Origin: Ectobius pallidus
Taxonomy: Eukaryota; Arthropoda; Insecta; Blattodea; Ectobiidae
Length of the DNA: 64,000 bases
Assembly (NCBI GenBank): GCA_964059195.1
Contig: CAXKWD010000003.1
Coordinates: 19,574,606 to 19,638,605, forward strand
Reading direction: 5' to 3'
The position numbers and the translations under genes are program-made. This document shows, piece after piece, positions 1-9,681 of this stretch (position 1 is the first letter of the stretch; the number at the start of each line of letters is the position of its first letter). Below the pieces are notes generated by a model. That model was not told the DNA's origin. It ran no database searches and saw only the letters and a list, made by a program, of their open reading frames with translations.

Positions 1-149
1 ATATGCACAATAAAAACGGTCCGATTAGGACAACAAGCATGCAATTCATGTTTAATTTGTGTTTACGGCGAGAATGGAGTTCAGGATAAAAGTATGACAT
101 GTCATAAACATTTGAACCCTAATGATAACAGTAAATAGCTTCTGTTCAA
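1..149. other. Unassigned A+T-rich DNA
   Basis: No gene, RNA or recognisable repeat end was seen here. It is the left flank of the Helitron that begins at 150. Confidence 0.4.
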
Positions 150-927
150 TCTCTATATTTATATATAAAAGGCTTTGTCCTGACTGAATGACTGACTGAC
201 AGAGTCACTGACAGACTGACTGAGAATCAACGTAGAGCCTAAACTATAATAGGTAGAGACTTTGAATTTTGACAGTACCTTTGTTTCATAATGTACGTGC
301 TCACTAAGAAAGGATTTTGAAAAATGTTGATTTTAAATGCCAAAATTCAAATGTTTTTGAGAATACTTAATCCCTTTTTACACAGAATTGTCTCAAATCA
401 CAGTTCACATGACAACAGTGTATTGTTGGCATTGGTATCAGGTAGGTTTGAAAATAATTGAAATGGGACTTGGACGAAACTATTGATATAATGCATTGCT
501 GTAATTAAATATTGGAGATGAAATGTATATTATTATATCGCAGGTTTTGGGGGAGGGAAGTATAACAGTGAAATTGATTTACTTTTTAATTTCATCCCCG
601 AAATGGTTGTATGGTAACATGAGAGTGAGAAATAAAATATTCCGCAAAGACAATACTATTTTATGATACCGGAATTTCTATTTCTTCTTATTTTAACCCC
701 TACCAGGCTTGGTGTGTAGAAGCGATGGGATACAAAATTCTGCATCCTCTATGAGCCATAAAAAGCTATATCAAGCGTTTTCAGCGGGAATAGTTTAGTG
801 AGATAAGTCTTCTTCAAATTTTCAGTACGTATATAAGGACCTACAATTTGAAAGTCAGAAGTCCTTCATAAGTTAATTTTGAATTACAAAATACAAAACC
901 CGGGCGACGCCGGGAATTTTAAGCTAG
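150..927 (+). mobile_element. Non-autonomous Helitron, complete (family A)
   Basis: The copy starts TC after a host A (149) and ends CTAG before a host T (928), the A|T target with no duplication that is typical of Helitrons. The 5' end runs into a TATA-rich stretch and then a GGCTTTGTCCTGACTG block. The 3' end carries a short hairpin (CCCGG, six-base loop, CCGGG) about nine bases before CTAG. There is no Rep or helicase coding, so it would need help from an autonomous relative. Homologous copies lie reversed at 31037-31901 and 32819-33790, and a relative with a different 3' end is at 22494-23094. Confidence 0.8.
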
Positions 928-1660
928 TATTATATATTCGAGACAAACCTTAGTGCTCCATCTTCTTGAACATATTTTTCTCTCTCTTTTCCTTCTTGTA
1001 TACGTATTACGCTGGTTTGTGACATCGAAATACAGGAACAAAAGCAGGGTATTAAATTCTTTCTATGTCGTAACATGAAATTCATTTGAGATAAAAGAGG
1101 CAGACCATAGCTAAACAAAATACTTGTATACCCCGAACGCATTATCAGAAAACTATTTTTTTGAAAAATAAATATCATACATCGCATACCTTTGCGTGGA
1201 AAAATGTACCGCTTTGTTCTAGAGTTAATTATATCCTGTTATGAAATGTTCAAAATGCTTTCTATCGTAGCGAGGGTTTTATTGTTTGAAGAGGAACGTA
1301 TTCGGTTAAACAAATAACTAATCAAATTCCATCAATCTCTCCACTTGCTCACATTTTTATAGTGTGAATAGAACACAATTTCCTTCGCAATTGTTTCATG
1401 CTTCTGCGAGGGGGAAAAAAAATGCAATTTAATTTCATAGATATTTCAGATGAGTGCATTACGGCTAGTAAGCATGAGACGTCAAACGCCACGATAGGTG
1501 CACTTTGGTCTTACACAAGAGACTTTAAGGGGATATGGTAGTTACCGCTAGCAAAATGATAGAAAATATAGCGTATGTTCAAGAAGCCATAACTCAGGTG
1601 TTAACAGTCAGATTTAGTTGGATTTTTTTATGCTTTGCAAGTGCACTCTGCAGTTTAAAA
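928..1660. other. Unassigned DNA
   Basis: No convincing coding exon was seen. The minus-strand frame at 930-1187 overlaps the outside edge of the Helitron and has no family features. No repeat ends recognised. Confidence 0.3.
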
Positions 1661-1895
1661 TAAGCAGAGAATGGTTGTTCTAGATCTTGCTGTTTGGTAG
1701 GAAAGAAGTTTTTAACACATAGGTGATAATTTTGTTTAACGGTTACTTCCCTTGACATAGGTACACTTTATTCAATTTCTGTAGCTTAGATTTTTGTGAA
1801 ACTTTGGGAACTTTTTAACAATAGGTACTACTATTTACCCTAGCACAATCAGTCTAATATTTACAATATTACTGCATGAAAAACTCATGACAACT
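1661..1895 (+). repeat. 235-bp flanking direct repeat, left copy
   Basis: This block (TAAGCAGAGAATGG to CATGACAACT) recurs, apparently without a mismatch, at 10916-11150, directly after the third LTR. The two copies bracket the whole retrotransposon array. It is not part of the LTR: the middle LTR (7912-9180) has other sequence on both sides. The unoccupied locus would read through a single copy from 1660 into 11151. Confidence 0.8.
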
Positions 1896-2559
1896 ATTGC
1901 AGTTCAGATACTTCGGCAAAAAGAAATAAACAAGATAACCAAATTAAGTATAATAAATGACAGATTAATTGCCCAAATTTATTCAAACTAAAATCATAAA
2001 ATCTCATAGCCCGTGTTTGGTCTTAAAATGACCGTGAAAAGACGGAACATTCATTATAAATATTATTAACTAGAAAGAAGGCAAAGGTAAAGAGTTTAAC
2101 AACATCATTTTAAATAACTATTAAAATGAGATTGCAGTGAATAGACGGAGAAGATGGGAATTTCCCTAGCAGACCTAGCGGGTGCGAGATAAGGCAATGC
2201 AGTACTCAGGTACAATGTATCGGGAATCTCCCGAGATCTTATCACAAAGGGTACTGATCCACTTAAGTAATTCTAAGAAGTCGGCTATTGTGTTTAAGCC
2301 TTGCTTCTGATGTTGCTACTGATACAACACGCTGTCCGAACCTTCTTAGAAATCCGAGACGCTAAGTTGTGGGTTTTGAGAATAAGGGAAAATCCAATTG
2401 ATTTCCGTGGGAAACTAACATATTATTATTGGTCGGGAGATTTGCCAATAAGAACTGGTCTATAGTACCACGTGCCGGGATTCACGAATAATAATTAAGA
2501 AGAGTAGGGATAAATGTTGGTCCAAGAAAGTTTTCTTTAGGCCTAACGTGGCACTGTAA

Positions 2560-2755
2560 AATCACTCTACTTCAAGGCCCCGCGCCTATAACAGTCATAT
2601 TCAACACTACTTCAAGGCCCCGTGCCTAGAGCAGTCAACAGGACTCTACTTCAAGGCCCCGTGCCTAGAACAGTCAAAATCACTCTACGTCGAGGCCGCG
2701 TGCCTACATCAATCACTCTACTTATCTTTGTGGCCTCGTGCCCACAGAATTAATT
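2560..2755 (+). repeat. Tandem 40-bp repeats in LTR U3
   Basis: About five imperfect units share the core CTACTTCAAGGCCCCGTGCC and a CAGTCA spacer. Each unit contains a small AGGC...GCCT hairpin. They lie just before the TATA box, where enhancer repeats usually sit. LTR 2 has the same array; LTR 3 has lost or changed units, which explains much of its shorter length. Confidence 0.7.
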
Positions 2756-2760
2756 GGACT

Positions 2761-2767
2761 TATAAAA
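2761..2767 (+). promoter_or_regulatory. LTR TATA box
   Basis: TATAAAA lies about 190 bp before the AATAAA signal at 2951-2956, the usual order in an LTR. The same motif occurs at the matching place in LTR 2 (about 8778) and LTR 3. Transcription would start near 2790. Confidence 0.55.
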
Positions 2768-2950
2768 TTTTCGCTGTGGAATTAATCGACTTAGAAGGAT
2801 TCTTACTTTCAATCGCGATTAGTCAAAATCATATACGGCAGCAATTGTATCACTAGTAACGATCTACCGAGAACTTGTAACAATATTAATTATTCACAAA
2901 CAAATTTTGTAATTATTGTCAATGACTGGACTTGTATTTCCAACGTTTTG

Positions 2951-2956
2951 AATAAA
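2951..2956 (+). terminator. LTR poly(A) signal
   Basis: AATAAA in the context TTTTGAATAAACAG. In the 3' LTR the matching copy (about 8968) would direct cleavage of the element transcript. Confidence 0.5.
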
Positions 2957-3165
2957 CAGAATATTCCTTCAGTGTTCAAAGAAACTGCATTATTATTCAA
3001 GCAATAATATTAAGGTGTTCTTCGCTTCCTACCCTGAAGCTAGAGGGAAGTGCTCAACGATCGACTGGCAGACCGGAGGCGGGTTCAACAAATCAGAAAT
3101 ATTCAGTATATGCATTATACTGTGGCGCCCAGGTAATCACCACTTCAACACCGAACCGCTGTACA

Positions 3166-3183
3166 TGGCGCCCAACGTGGGGC
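3166..3183 (+). promoter_or_regulatory. Primer-binding site, tRNA-Lys(CUU) type
   Basis: TGGCGCCCAACGTGGGGC is complementary to the 3' 18 bases, including CCA, of the conserved metazoan tRNA-Lys(CUU). It is the same site as the Lys-1,2 primer site of several retroviruses. It lies three bases after the shared LTR edge, where minus-strand reverse transcription would begin. A shorter TGGCGCCCAGG occurs 43 bp upstream, inside the LTR. Confidence 0.85.
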
Positions 3184-3740
3184 ACGAGTGAAGCTGGACA
3201 TCAAGGATCACCAACTTCAAAAATCATCCCAAAACGGAAGGAAGACACCGCAGAATTTCTAGAACGTCACCCGTAAAGGCACCGCTGGAATTCAAGATCG
3301 TGGTACATCAGTTCCGGAGACCGCCGCAGAAAACATCAAAAATCACCAACAGATAAGAACTTAAATATACATAGAGTTTCAGTAAAGTAAACAATTTTAT
3401 TATCAATAATTTAAGAAACAGTAAATATTAATTAAATAAATTAGTAAGCCTGACATCAAATAATATTTTTTTAAAAGTTTGCAATTTAAGATCAAAGTAA
3501 AATTAAACTGAAACTCACTAAGTAAATTAAAGAATAAATTCAAGTAAAATAAAATCTTTTTCAAATTAAAAGAACTCAGGCATATCGAATATTTATTGTG
3601 CAAGGGTATAATTATACATGTTATGCATTATATGTTGAACTTCTTAACCAAAGGTAAGGTAGATCGTAAGAGTGTATCAGTACCCTTATAATTTATGTAT
3701 GTGGCTTAGAAACGGAAAAGTTACTAGGAATAAAATTAAT
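3184..3740 (+). other. Retrotransposon 5' leader
   Basis: About 560 bp of A+T-rich untranslated leader between the primer site and gag. It would be expected to hold packaging signals, but none can be named from sequence alone. No credible short gene was seen. Confidence 0.5.
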
Positions 3741-5771
3741 ATGGAAGGTGGAGAGGGGCACGACTTGCTTACTGGTGAGGAAATAAATAATTGTAGAATG
3801 GAGATTAACAATGAGAACAGTGTCGCGACAGGTGACGGGGTTTTGGAGCAGGGAGTTGATAATAGGCAGGAAAATATTGCAACAAATATTCAGCTGACCG
3901 AGAATGATAGTGTAACTGAACATAGGCCTAGGGAATTGAATCAAACTATAGACCCGAATTCTATTGCATATTTGATAGCTATGATGAGGGAATCTAAGGA
4001 AGCTATGATGAAGGGACTAGAAAAATCAAGTAACGATACTAGGGAAAGTATTAAGGGGTTAGAAAAATCTAGTAAGGAAACTAGGGAAAGTATCAATGAA
4101 ACTAGGGAAAGTATCAATGAAACTAGGGAAAGTATAAAGGAACTAGAGAAAAATTCTAAGGAAAATATGAAGGAACTAGAGAAAAATACCGGGGAAAAGA
4201 TAGAGAAACTGGGAGATAGGATAGACCAATCGGACCAAGAACATAGGCAGAATATAGATAGGCTTGAGAGGGAGCTTAATAATATAAAAGAGGTCCAATC
4301 TAACATATGCAACGAAATCAGGGGAGAACTCTGTAGGGAACTTAAAGAAAGTGAAAAAGCAATGAGGCAAGAAATTAGTGAAAGTCAAGGGGAAATTAGG
4401 TCTGAATTAGAGGCTAATATGGCATCGGTAGATAGAAAAATAGAAATGCAGGGCAAGAAATATGAAGAAAAATTATTCAATGAAAGGAAAATTTTGGAGA
4501 AGGAAATACAGAAATCGGAGTCTAGCTTGAAAAAGAATATGGAGACTCAGGTGGGAAAAGTAAAAGTAGGGTTAGGAGACAAAATCTCGGAAGTAAATGA
4601 CAAGGTAGTGCATTTAGAAAATATATTAGCGGTTAAAATAGGGGAAATCTCTAAAGAAGTAAGCACGGTAGCTAAAGAGGTCGAAAATCGTAGGCCTGTA
4701 GCAAATAACTATGCTGTAAATTGTAGTGAGAGTATATGTAATGGAATAGGAAATACATATAGGCCTCCTAGTGTTGCAAATGAGTCCTGTAATACAGTAC
4801 ACGAGACGGTAGCCACCAGCGTGCCGGTAGTTAGCGATAATAGGATTAATATATGTAATTTAATAGGAAATGAGGTATCACTTCCCAGCTTCAATGAGAG
4901 CAACACGAGCCCTCAGAGCTTCTTGAAATCTGTTGAAGAATATTTTACTTTACGGTCTATTCCATCTCAGTACAAAATGTTGATCCTCGGTAGAGCCTTA
5001 AAAGGAAAAACAAAAGAGTGGTTTGAACTTACAGTACACCCGGAGTGCAACTATGAGGATTTTAAGCAGTTATTCTTAGCAAGATATTGGGGTGAGGCGA
5101 AGAGAGCTTTAGCTAGAAATGAGGTCTATAATGGGAGATATTCTCCTAGGGGCAACGTCTCTCTATCGGACCATTTCCTAAGAGTTATAGGCCTAATCAA
5201 GTTACTAGACCCCGGAATGCCAGAACGCGAGGCCATTCAGCTTGTGACGAGACATTTTCAGCCGGAAATATGTAACCTGCTTATAGTATCATGTCCCCAA
5301 ACTTATAGCAAGGCTTTGGAGTTATTATCTAGTTTCGAAGTAGGAACTAACAGAGAAGAGCGTAGCGATAATAGGAGACAAAATGGACCGGATAATATGC
5401 AAATGAATCAAGATACGAGAGGAGGTCCAAATAATGACAGAGGTAGATGGAACCAAGGACATGCCAACAGAAATGCGGAATCGAACAGAGGACCCCCTAA
5501 TAATAACTCATATAGAAATAATGGGAACCAAAACTGGAGGGGAAATAATCAAGAGAATAGGCCTCAAGACAGACAAGTAAATAATGTTCGATTTCATGGC
5601 AGGATGCAGAACGAAGTAGGAGAACGAATTCCAGAAAACCAGGGGGGCATTAACATAGAAGGTGAAAGGAATCAGGCGCATAGCACGGGAAATCACAATG
5701 ATATTCAGGGAGACATTCGTCACAGAAATGACGAAAGGCATGTAGCGCAAGACAGGCCTTTAAACTACTAG
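3741..5771 (+). CDS. gag: Gag polyprotein of Ty3-like LTR retrotransposon
   Basis: This encodes the structural protein of a virus-like particle. The frame is intact for about 676 codons from an ATG at 3741, which has A at -3 and G at +4. The frame is open from 3672, but that earlier start is GTG. Three regions are visible. First, a long Lys/Glu/Asn-rich coiled coil at about residues 60-330, with near-repeats of the type TRESINE. Second, a retrotransposon capsid domain at about 385-555, containing LPSFN, a W-F pair (KEWFE) and the FLARYWGEAKRAL region. Third, a basic Asn/Arg/Gly/Gln-rich tail that probably replaces the nucleocapsid. No CCHC zinc knuckle is present. The tail ends at TAG, with a -1 slip site six bases before it. 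A full-length gag next to a gutted pol suggests a copy that supplies or uses particles in trans. Confidence 0.85.
   Translation: MEGGEGHDLLTGEEINNCRMEINNENSVATGDGVLEQGVDNRQENIATNIQLTENDSVTEHRPRELNQTIDPNSIAYLIAMMRESKEAMMKGLEKSSNDTRESIKGLEKSSKETRESINETRESINETRESIKELEKNSKENMKELEKNTGEKIEKLGDRIDQSDQEHRQNIDRLERELNNIKEVQSNICNEIRGELCRELKESEKAMRQEISESQGEIRSELEANMASVDRKIEMQGKKYEEKLFNERKILEKEIQKSESSLKKNMETQVGKVKVGLGDKISEVNDKVVHLENILAVKIGEISKEVSTVAKEVENRRPVANNYAVNCSESICNGIGNTYRPPSVANESCNTVHETVATSVPVVSDNRINICNLIGNEVSLPSFNESNTSPQSFLKSVEEYFTLRSIPSQYKMLILGRALKGKTKEWFELTVHPECNYEDFKQLFLARYWGEAKRALARNEVYNGRYSPRGNVSLSDHFLRVIGLIKLLDPGMPEREAIQLVTRHFQPEICNLLIVSCPQTYSKALELLSSFEVGTNREERSDNRRQNGPDNMQMNQDTRGGPNNDRGRWNQGHANRNAESNRGPPNNNSYRNNGNQNWRGNNQENRPQDRQVNNVRFHGRMQNEVGERIPENQGGINIEGERNQAHSTGNHNDIQGDIRHRNDERHVAQDRPLNY
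5759..5765 (+). promoter_or_regulatory. -1 ribosomal frameshift heptamer (gag/pro)
   Basis: TTTAAAC sits exactly in the X XXY YYZ register of the gag frame (codons TTA AAC), just before the gag stop at 5769-5771. A slip back by one base enters the protease frame, which is open from here to 7003. This is one of the classic strong eukaryotic -1 slippery sites. A downstream stimulatory structure was not worked out by eye. Confidence 0.8.
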
Positions 5772-7003
5772 GAGACGCATTTGGAGGTCGAAATGACGTC
5801 ACACAGACCGAGGGATTAAAAGGATTAAAAAGACCTGATAATGAAAATAAAACACGAGAGAAGGGGTGCGTAGTAGGATGTGCAAATAGAGAGGGTATAA
5901 CACCCACATATCCGCCATTAATAAGGGTAAAAATAGACCAATTTGAAGTCGATATGTTGGTGGACACTGGCTGTACTTTTTCTCTAATAAACGAAAAATT
6001 CTATGAAACGCTGAAAGCAGCAAGAGTGCGCGTTCAGGAATTGAAAGTACATGGCCTATACGCACAAACTGCCATTGGTGCCAAATCCCATAAAATTGAG
6101 CATCAGTGTATGTTGCCGTTGGAAATTGAGGGAAAGAAGTTAGAAGTCTACTTTTTGACAATAAAACATTTAGCACATAAATTAATTCTGGGTTGTGATT
6201 CTATGACAGATCAACTAATGAGAATAAATTTTGAAGAAAATTGGGTAGAAATGGAATTAGATGAGAAAGAAAAGTTACGTGTACCGTTTTTATCTAATGA
6301 GAATATAATTACTAAGGAGTTGGAGTGCCAAAATGAAGATGTATTATTACGCGAGCCTTTCGTGGTGGAATCAGTTGTAGTACAAGAGGGAAATAGTATC
6401 GACGGATATAGGCCTATGGGAATTAAACCGGCCGTATTTATATATGAAGGTGATAATGAGGCTGATTGTGACGAAAGTGTCGCAGAGTTACAGGGAATGG
6501 AATCTGATATTGTTTGGGAGGACGAAGAATATGATCATTTGTGCATTAAGGGTTCTAATAATTATGTAGATGAAAATGAATGTGAAACGGTACACGCGAA
6601 TTTTACTAACATTAGTCAGAATGGAAGAAATGAAGAGGAAAATGTTGATATCGAATTAATTCTCAGGGAGAAAGTAGAAGAAATTGATGTGCTGTCAGAT
6701 GGTCAAAAGTCGACTTTATATAACATGCTATATAAGAACAAATCAGTGTTCAGTTCAACTCCAGGCCTATTTCGGGGTTACCAACACAAATTTAAATTAA
6801 AACAAGAAATTCCTGAGCGTCGCTATAAGAGTAGGCCTGTACCAATTTCAATGAGGGATGAAGCCGGTAAGCAAATAAATCCGATTTGTGGTGTAGTGAA
6901 AGCACATGGAAAACTACGCTTAACCTTTGACTCTAGTTATCTTAAATTATTCATAGAAGCAGAAAATTTTTGGGCAGAACCAATAAAGGATATAAATCCG
7001 TAA
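5765..7003 (+). CDS. pro: Protease plus truncated reverse transcriptase (pro-pol remnant)
   Basis: This frame is reached by the -1 slip at 5759-5765. The first ATG is at 5954 and is probably not used. It encodes an aspartic protease of the retropepsin type: the catalytic triad reads LVDTGCTFSLIN near 5958, and a hydrophobic flap-and-helix segment ends in ILGCDSM near 6187. An acidic linker follows (about 6250-6700). The start of the reverse transcriptase is then visible (RRYKSRPVPIS, near 6811), plus a KLRLTFD motif near 6910. After that the frame stops. Catalytic RT motifs, RNase H and integrase are missing, so at least one and probably two internal deletions removed most of pol. The copy cannot replicate alone. 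Confidence 0.75.
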   Translation, partial: LLGDAFGGRNDVTQTEGLKGLKRPDNENKTREKGCVVGCANREGITPTYPPLIRVKIDQFEVDMLVDTGCTFSLINEKFYETLKAARVRVQELKVHGLYAQTAIGAKSHKIEHQCMLPLEIEGKKLEVYFLTIKHLAHKLILGCDSMTDQLMRINFEENWVEMELDEKEKLRVPFLSNENIITKELECQNEDVLLREPFVVESVVVQEGNSIDGYRPMGIKPAVFIYEGDNEADCDESVAELQGMESDIVWEDEEYDHLCIKGSNNYVDENECETVHANFTNISQNGRNEEENVDIELILREKVEEIDVLSDGQKSTLYNMLYKNKSVFSSTPGLFRGYQHKFKLKQEIPERRYKSRPVPISMRDEAGKQINPICGVVKAHGKLRLTFDSSYLKLFIEAENFWAEPIKDINP

Positions 7004-7911
7004 AATGTATTCAGATGATCAGTGATTTTGTGTGACGTCATTTATCGACAATGTATTGTAAATATGAACAAATTAGAGGAAAGCAAGGAATAACCGAAAG
7101 GCATTGTACTGAGCTGGAATAATGTAGGCCTATAACCTGTAATGTATATTTTACGCGGTAAAATAGCTACTGGCATGATAGGTTATCAGTTCCACATAGG
7201 TTTAGGATTAGAGGAATGGGTATGAATGAGAGTAAAATATGCGTGTGTATTTTGCATTGCAATATATTGTATTGAAATTGCGGTGAGGGCTGAATGAGCG
7301 CCCTTGTCATAAAAAAAAAGTGTTTTTATACATTCTTTATAACGTAGTGTAATAGTAGTGAGAACTGATTGATCGACCTTGTCATAGCCTCATGAAAAAG
7401 TGTTTTTATGCCTTCTTTATAATATAGTGTAGGTGTAGTGAGAACTGCTTGATCGACCTTGTCAAAGTCTCAATATATAAAAAAAAAAGTGTTTTTGTTT
7501 TTTTTATGCATTCAATATATTTTATAAAATTTCAGTGAGAACTGCTTGAGCTTAATTTTCATGGTCTCACGAGGGTATATCGGTAAATTTATGGTGTTTA
7601 CGTAAAATTTTGTTGTAATGTCTTGGTCATGCAATAAATCAAGTAATACGTACAAACAACGTAACACTACAGAAAACCGCAAGATGTATGAAGGCATGAA
7701 TGTGATAGGGTCACAAAACTTGTACATGTGGGACAGGATTTAAGGTGAAGTCTCGTGTCAAGATAGGAATTAAATTAGTTATGTATTTGTTTAAGATGGT
7801 TGCAACACTGGAGGAAAATAAGGTATAATATTTTGTGGAGAGATGCAGTATATTCAGCCAGTAAGTCAATCATAGGCTATGATGATTCCTGTCTTAATAG
7901 ACTGGGGCATA
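7004..7911 (+). other. Retrotransposon 3' untranslated region
   Basis: No coding was seen. It includes imperfect tandem repeats of about 80 bp between about 7281 and 7560, with the recurring phrases AAAAAGTGTTTTTAT and GTGAGAACTG.TTGATCGACC. A weak purine tract (GACTGGGGCA) precedes LTR 2. The second half of this region is repeated at 9181-9681. Confidence 0.6.
7281..7560 (+). repeat. 80-bp tandem repeats in retrotransposon 3' UTR
   Basis: Three imperfect units and one partial unit share A-tract, GTGTTTTT, a TTCTTTATAA segment and GTGAGAACTG. They lie between the pol remnant and the 3' LTR. The repeated copy of this region (9181-9681) holds fewer units. Confidence 0.6.
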
Positions 7912-9180
7912 TATTGCAGTTCAGATACTTCGGCAAAAAGAAATAAACAAGATAACCAAATTAAGTATAATAAATGACAGATTAATTGCCCAAATTTATT
8001 CAAACTAAAATCATAAAATCTCATAGCCCGTGTTTGGTCTTAAAATGACCGTGAAAAGACGGAACATTCATTATAAATATTATTAACTAGAAAGAAGGCA
8101 AAGGTAAAGAGTTTAACAACATCATTTTAAATAACTATTAAAATGAGATTGCAGTGAATAGACGGAGAAGATGGGAATTTCCCTAGCAGACCTAGCGGGT
8201 GCGAGATAAGGCAATGCAGTACTCAGGTACAATGTATCGGGAATCTCCCGAGATCTTATCACAAAGGGTACTGATCCACTTAAGTAATTCTAAGAAGTCG
8301 GCTATTGTGTTTAAGCCTTGCTTCTGATGTTGCTACTGATACAACACGCTGTCCGAACCTTCTTAGAAATCCGAGACGCTAAGTTGTGGGTTTTGAGAAT
8401 AAGGGAAAATCCAATTGATTTCCGTGGGAAACTAACATATTATTATTGGTCGGGAGATTTGCCAATAAGAACTGGTCTATAGTACCACGTGCCGGGATTC
8501 ACGAATAATAATTAAGAAGAGTAGGGATAAATGTTGGTCCAAGAAAGTTTTCTTTAGGCCTAACGTGGCACTGTAAAATCACTCTACTTCAAGGCCCCGC
8601 GCCTATAACAGTCATATTCAACACTACTTCAAGGCCCCGTGCCTAGAGCAGTCAACAGGACTCTACTTCAAGGCCCCGTGCCTAGAACAGTCAAAATCAC
8701 TCTACGTCGAGGCCGCGTGCCTACATCAATCACTCTACTTATCTTTGTGGCCTCGTGCCCACAGAATTAATTGGACTTATAAAATTTTCGCTGTGGAATT
8801 AATCGACTTAGAAGGATTCTTACTTTCAATCGCGATTAGTCAAAATCATATACGGCAGCAATTGTATCACTAGTAACGATCTACCGAGAACTTGTAACAA
8901 TATTAATTATTCACAAACAAATTTTGTAATTATTGTCAATGACTGGACTTGTATTTCCAACGTTTTGAATAAACAGAATATTCCTTCAGTGTTCAAAGAA
9001 ACTGCATTATTATTCAAGCAATAATATTAAGGTGTTCTTCGCTTCCTACCCTGAAGCTAGAGGGAAGTGCTCAACGATCGACTGGCAGACCGGAGGCGGG
9101 TTCAACAAATCAGAAATATTCAGTATATGCATTATACTGTGGCGCCCAGGTAATCACCACTTCAACACCGAACCGCTGTA
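7912..9180 (+). repeat. LTR 2 (3' LTR of the intact unit)
   Basis: Same length (1269 bp) and, as far as can be read, the same sequence as LTR 1. That fits a recent insertion in which both LTRs were copied from one template. It is followed not by host DNA but by a second stretch of the element's own 3' UTR. Confidence 0.85.
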
Positions 9181-9681
9181 AGAGTGTTTCTTTGCATTCT
9201 TTATAATATAGTGTAGGTGTAGTGAGAACTGCTTGATCGACCTTGTCAAAGTCTCAATATAAAAAAAAGTGTTTTTGTTTTTCTTTATGCATTCAATATA
9301 TTTTATAAAATTTCAGTGAGAACTGCTTGAGCTTAATTTTCATGGTCTCACGAGGGTATATCGGTAAATTTATGGTGTTTACGTAAAATTTTGTTGTAAT
9401 GTCTTGGTCGTGCAATAAACCAAATACGTACAAGCAACGTAACACTACAGGAAACCGCAAGATGTATGAATGTGATAGGTTCAGAAAACTTGTACATGTG
9501 GGACAGGATTTAAGGTGAAGTCTCGTGTCAGGATAGGAATTAAATTAGTTATGTATTTGTGTAAGATAGTTGCAACACTGGAGGAAAATAAGGTATAATA
9601 TTTTGTGGAGAGATGCAGTATATTCAGCCAGTAAGTCAATCATAGGCTATGATGATTCCTGTCTTAATAGACTGGGGCATA
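9181..9681 (+). repeat. Second copy of retrotransposon 3' UTR
   Basis: Matches the end of 7004-7911, starting inside the 80-bp repeats (AGTGTTTC) and running to the purine tract before LTR 3. It has small indels and substitutions relative to the first copy. The junction with LTR 2 is abrupt at GCTGTA|AGAGTG. Confidence 0.75.

Larger units (their letters stand above)
1895..3163 (+). repeat. 5' LTR of a Ty3-like retrotransposon (LTR 1)
   Basis: A 1269-bp direct repeat shared with 7912-9180, with no difference seen by eye, and with a diverged copy at 9682-10917. The common edges are TATTGCAG and GCTGTA. The exact ends are uncertain by a few bases, because the primer site starts two bases further on, after CA. 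Inside are a TATA box (2761-2767) and a poly(A) signal AATAAA (2951-2956). These suggest U3 up to about 2790, R to about 2975 and U5 after that. A block of imperfect repeats of about 40 bp fills 2560-2755. Confidence 0.85.

Noticed and set aside
1896..3165. Interpreting the 235-bp repeat as part of a longer LTR
   Set aside because: LTR 2 lacks this block on both sides, and in the array it lies before LTR 1 but after LTR 3, which does not fit an LTR.
3941..4388. Minus-strand Ser/Leu/Phe-rich open frames over gag
   Set aside because: They are shadows of the coiled-coil repeat in gag, with no motif of their own.
7899..7909. Strong polypurine tract before LTR 2
   Set aside because: Only GACTGGGGCA is present, interrupted by pyrimidines. 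It may serve as the tract but is too weak to annotate as one.
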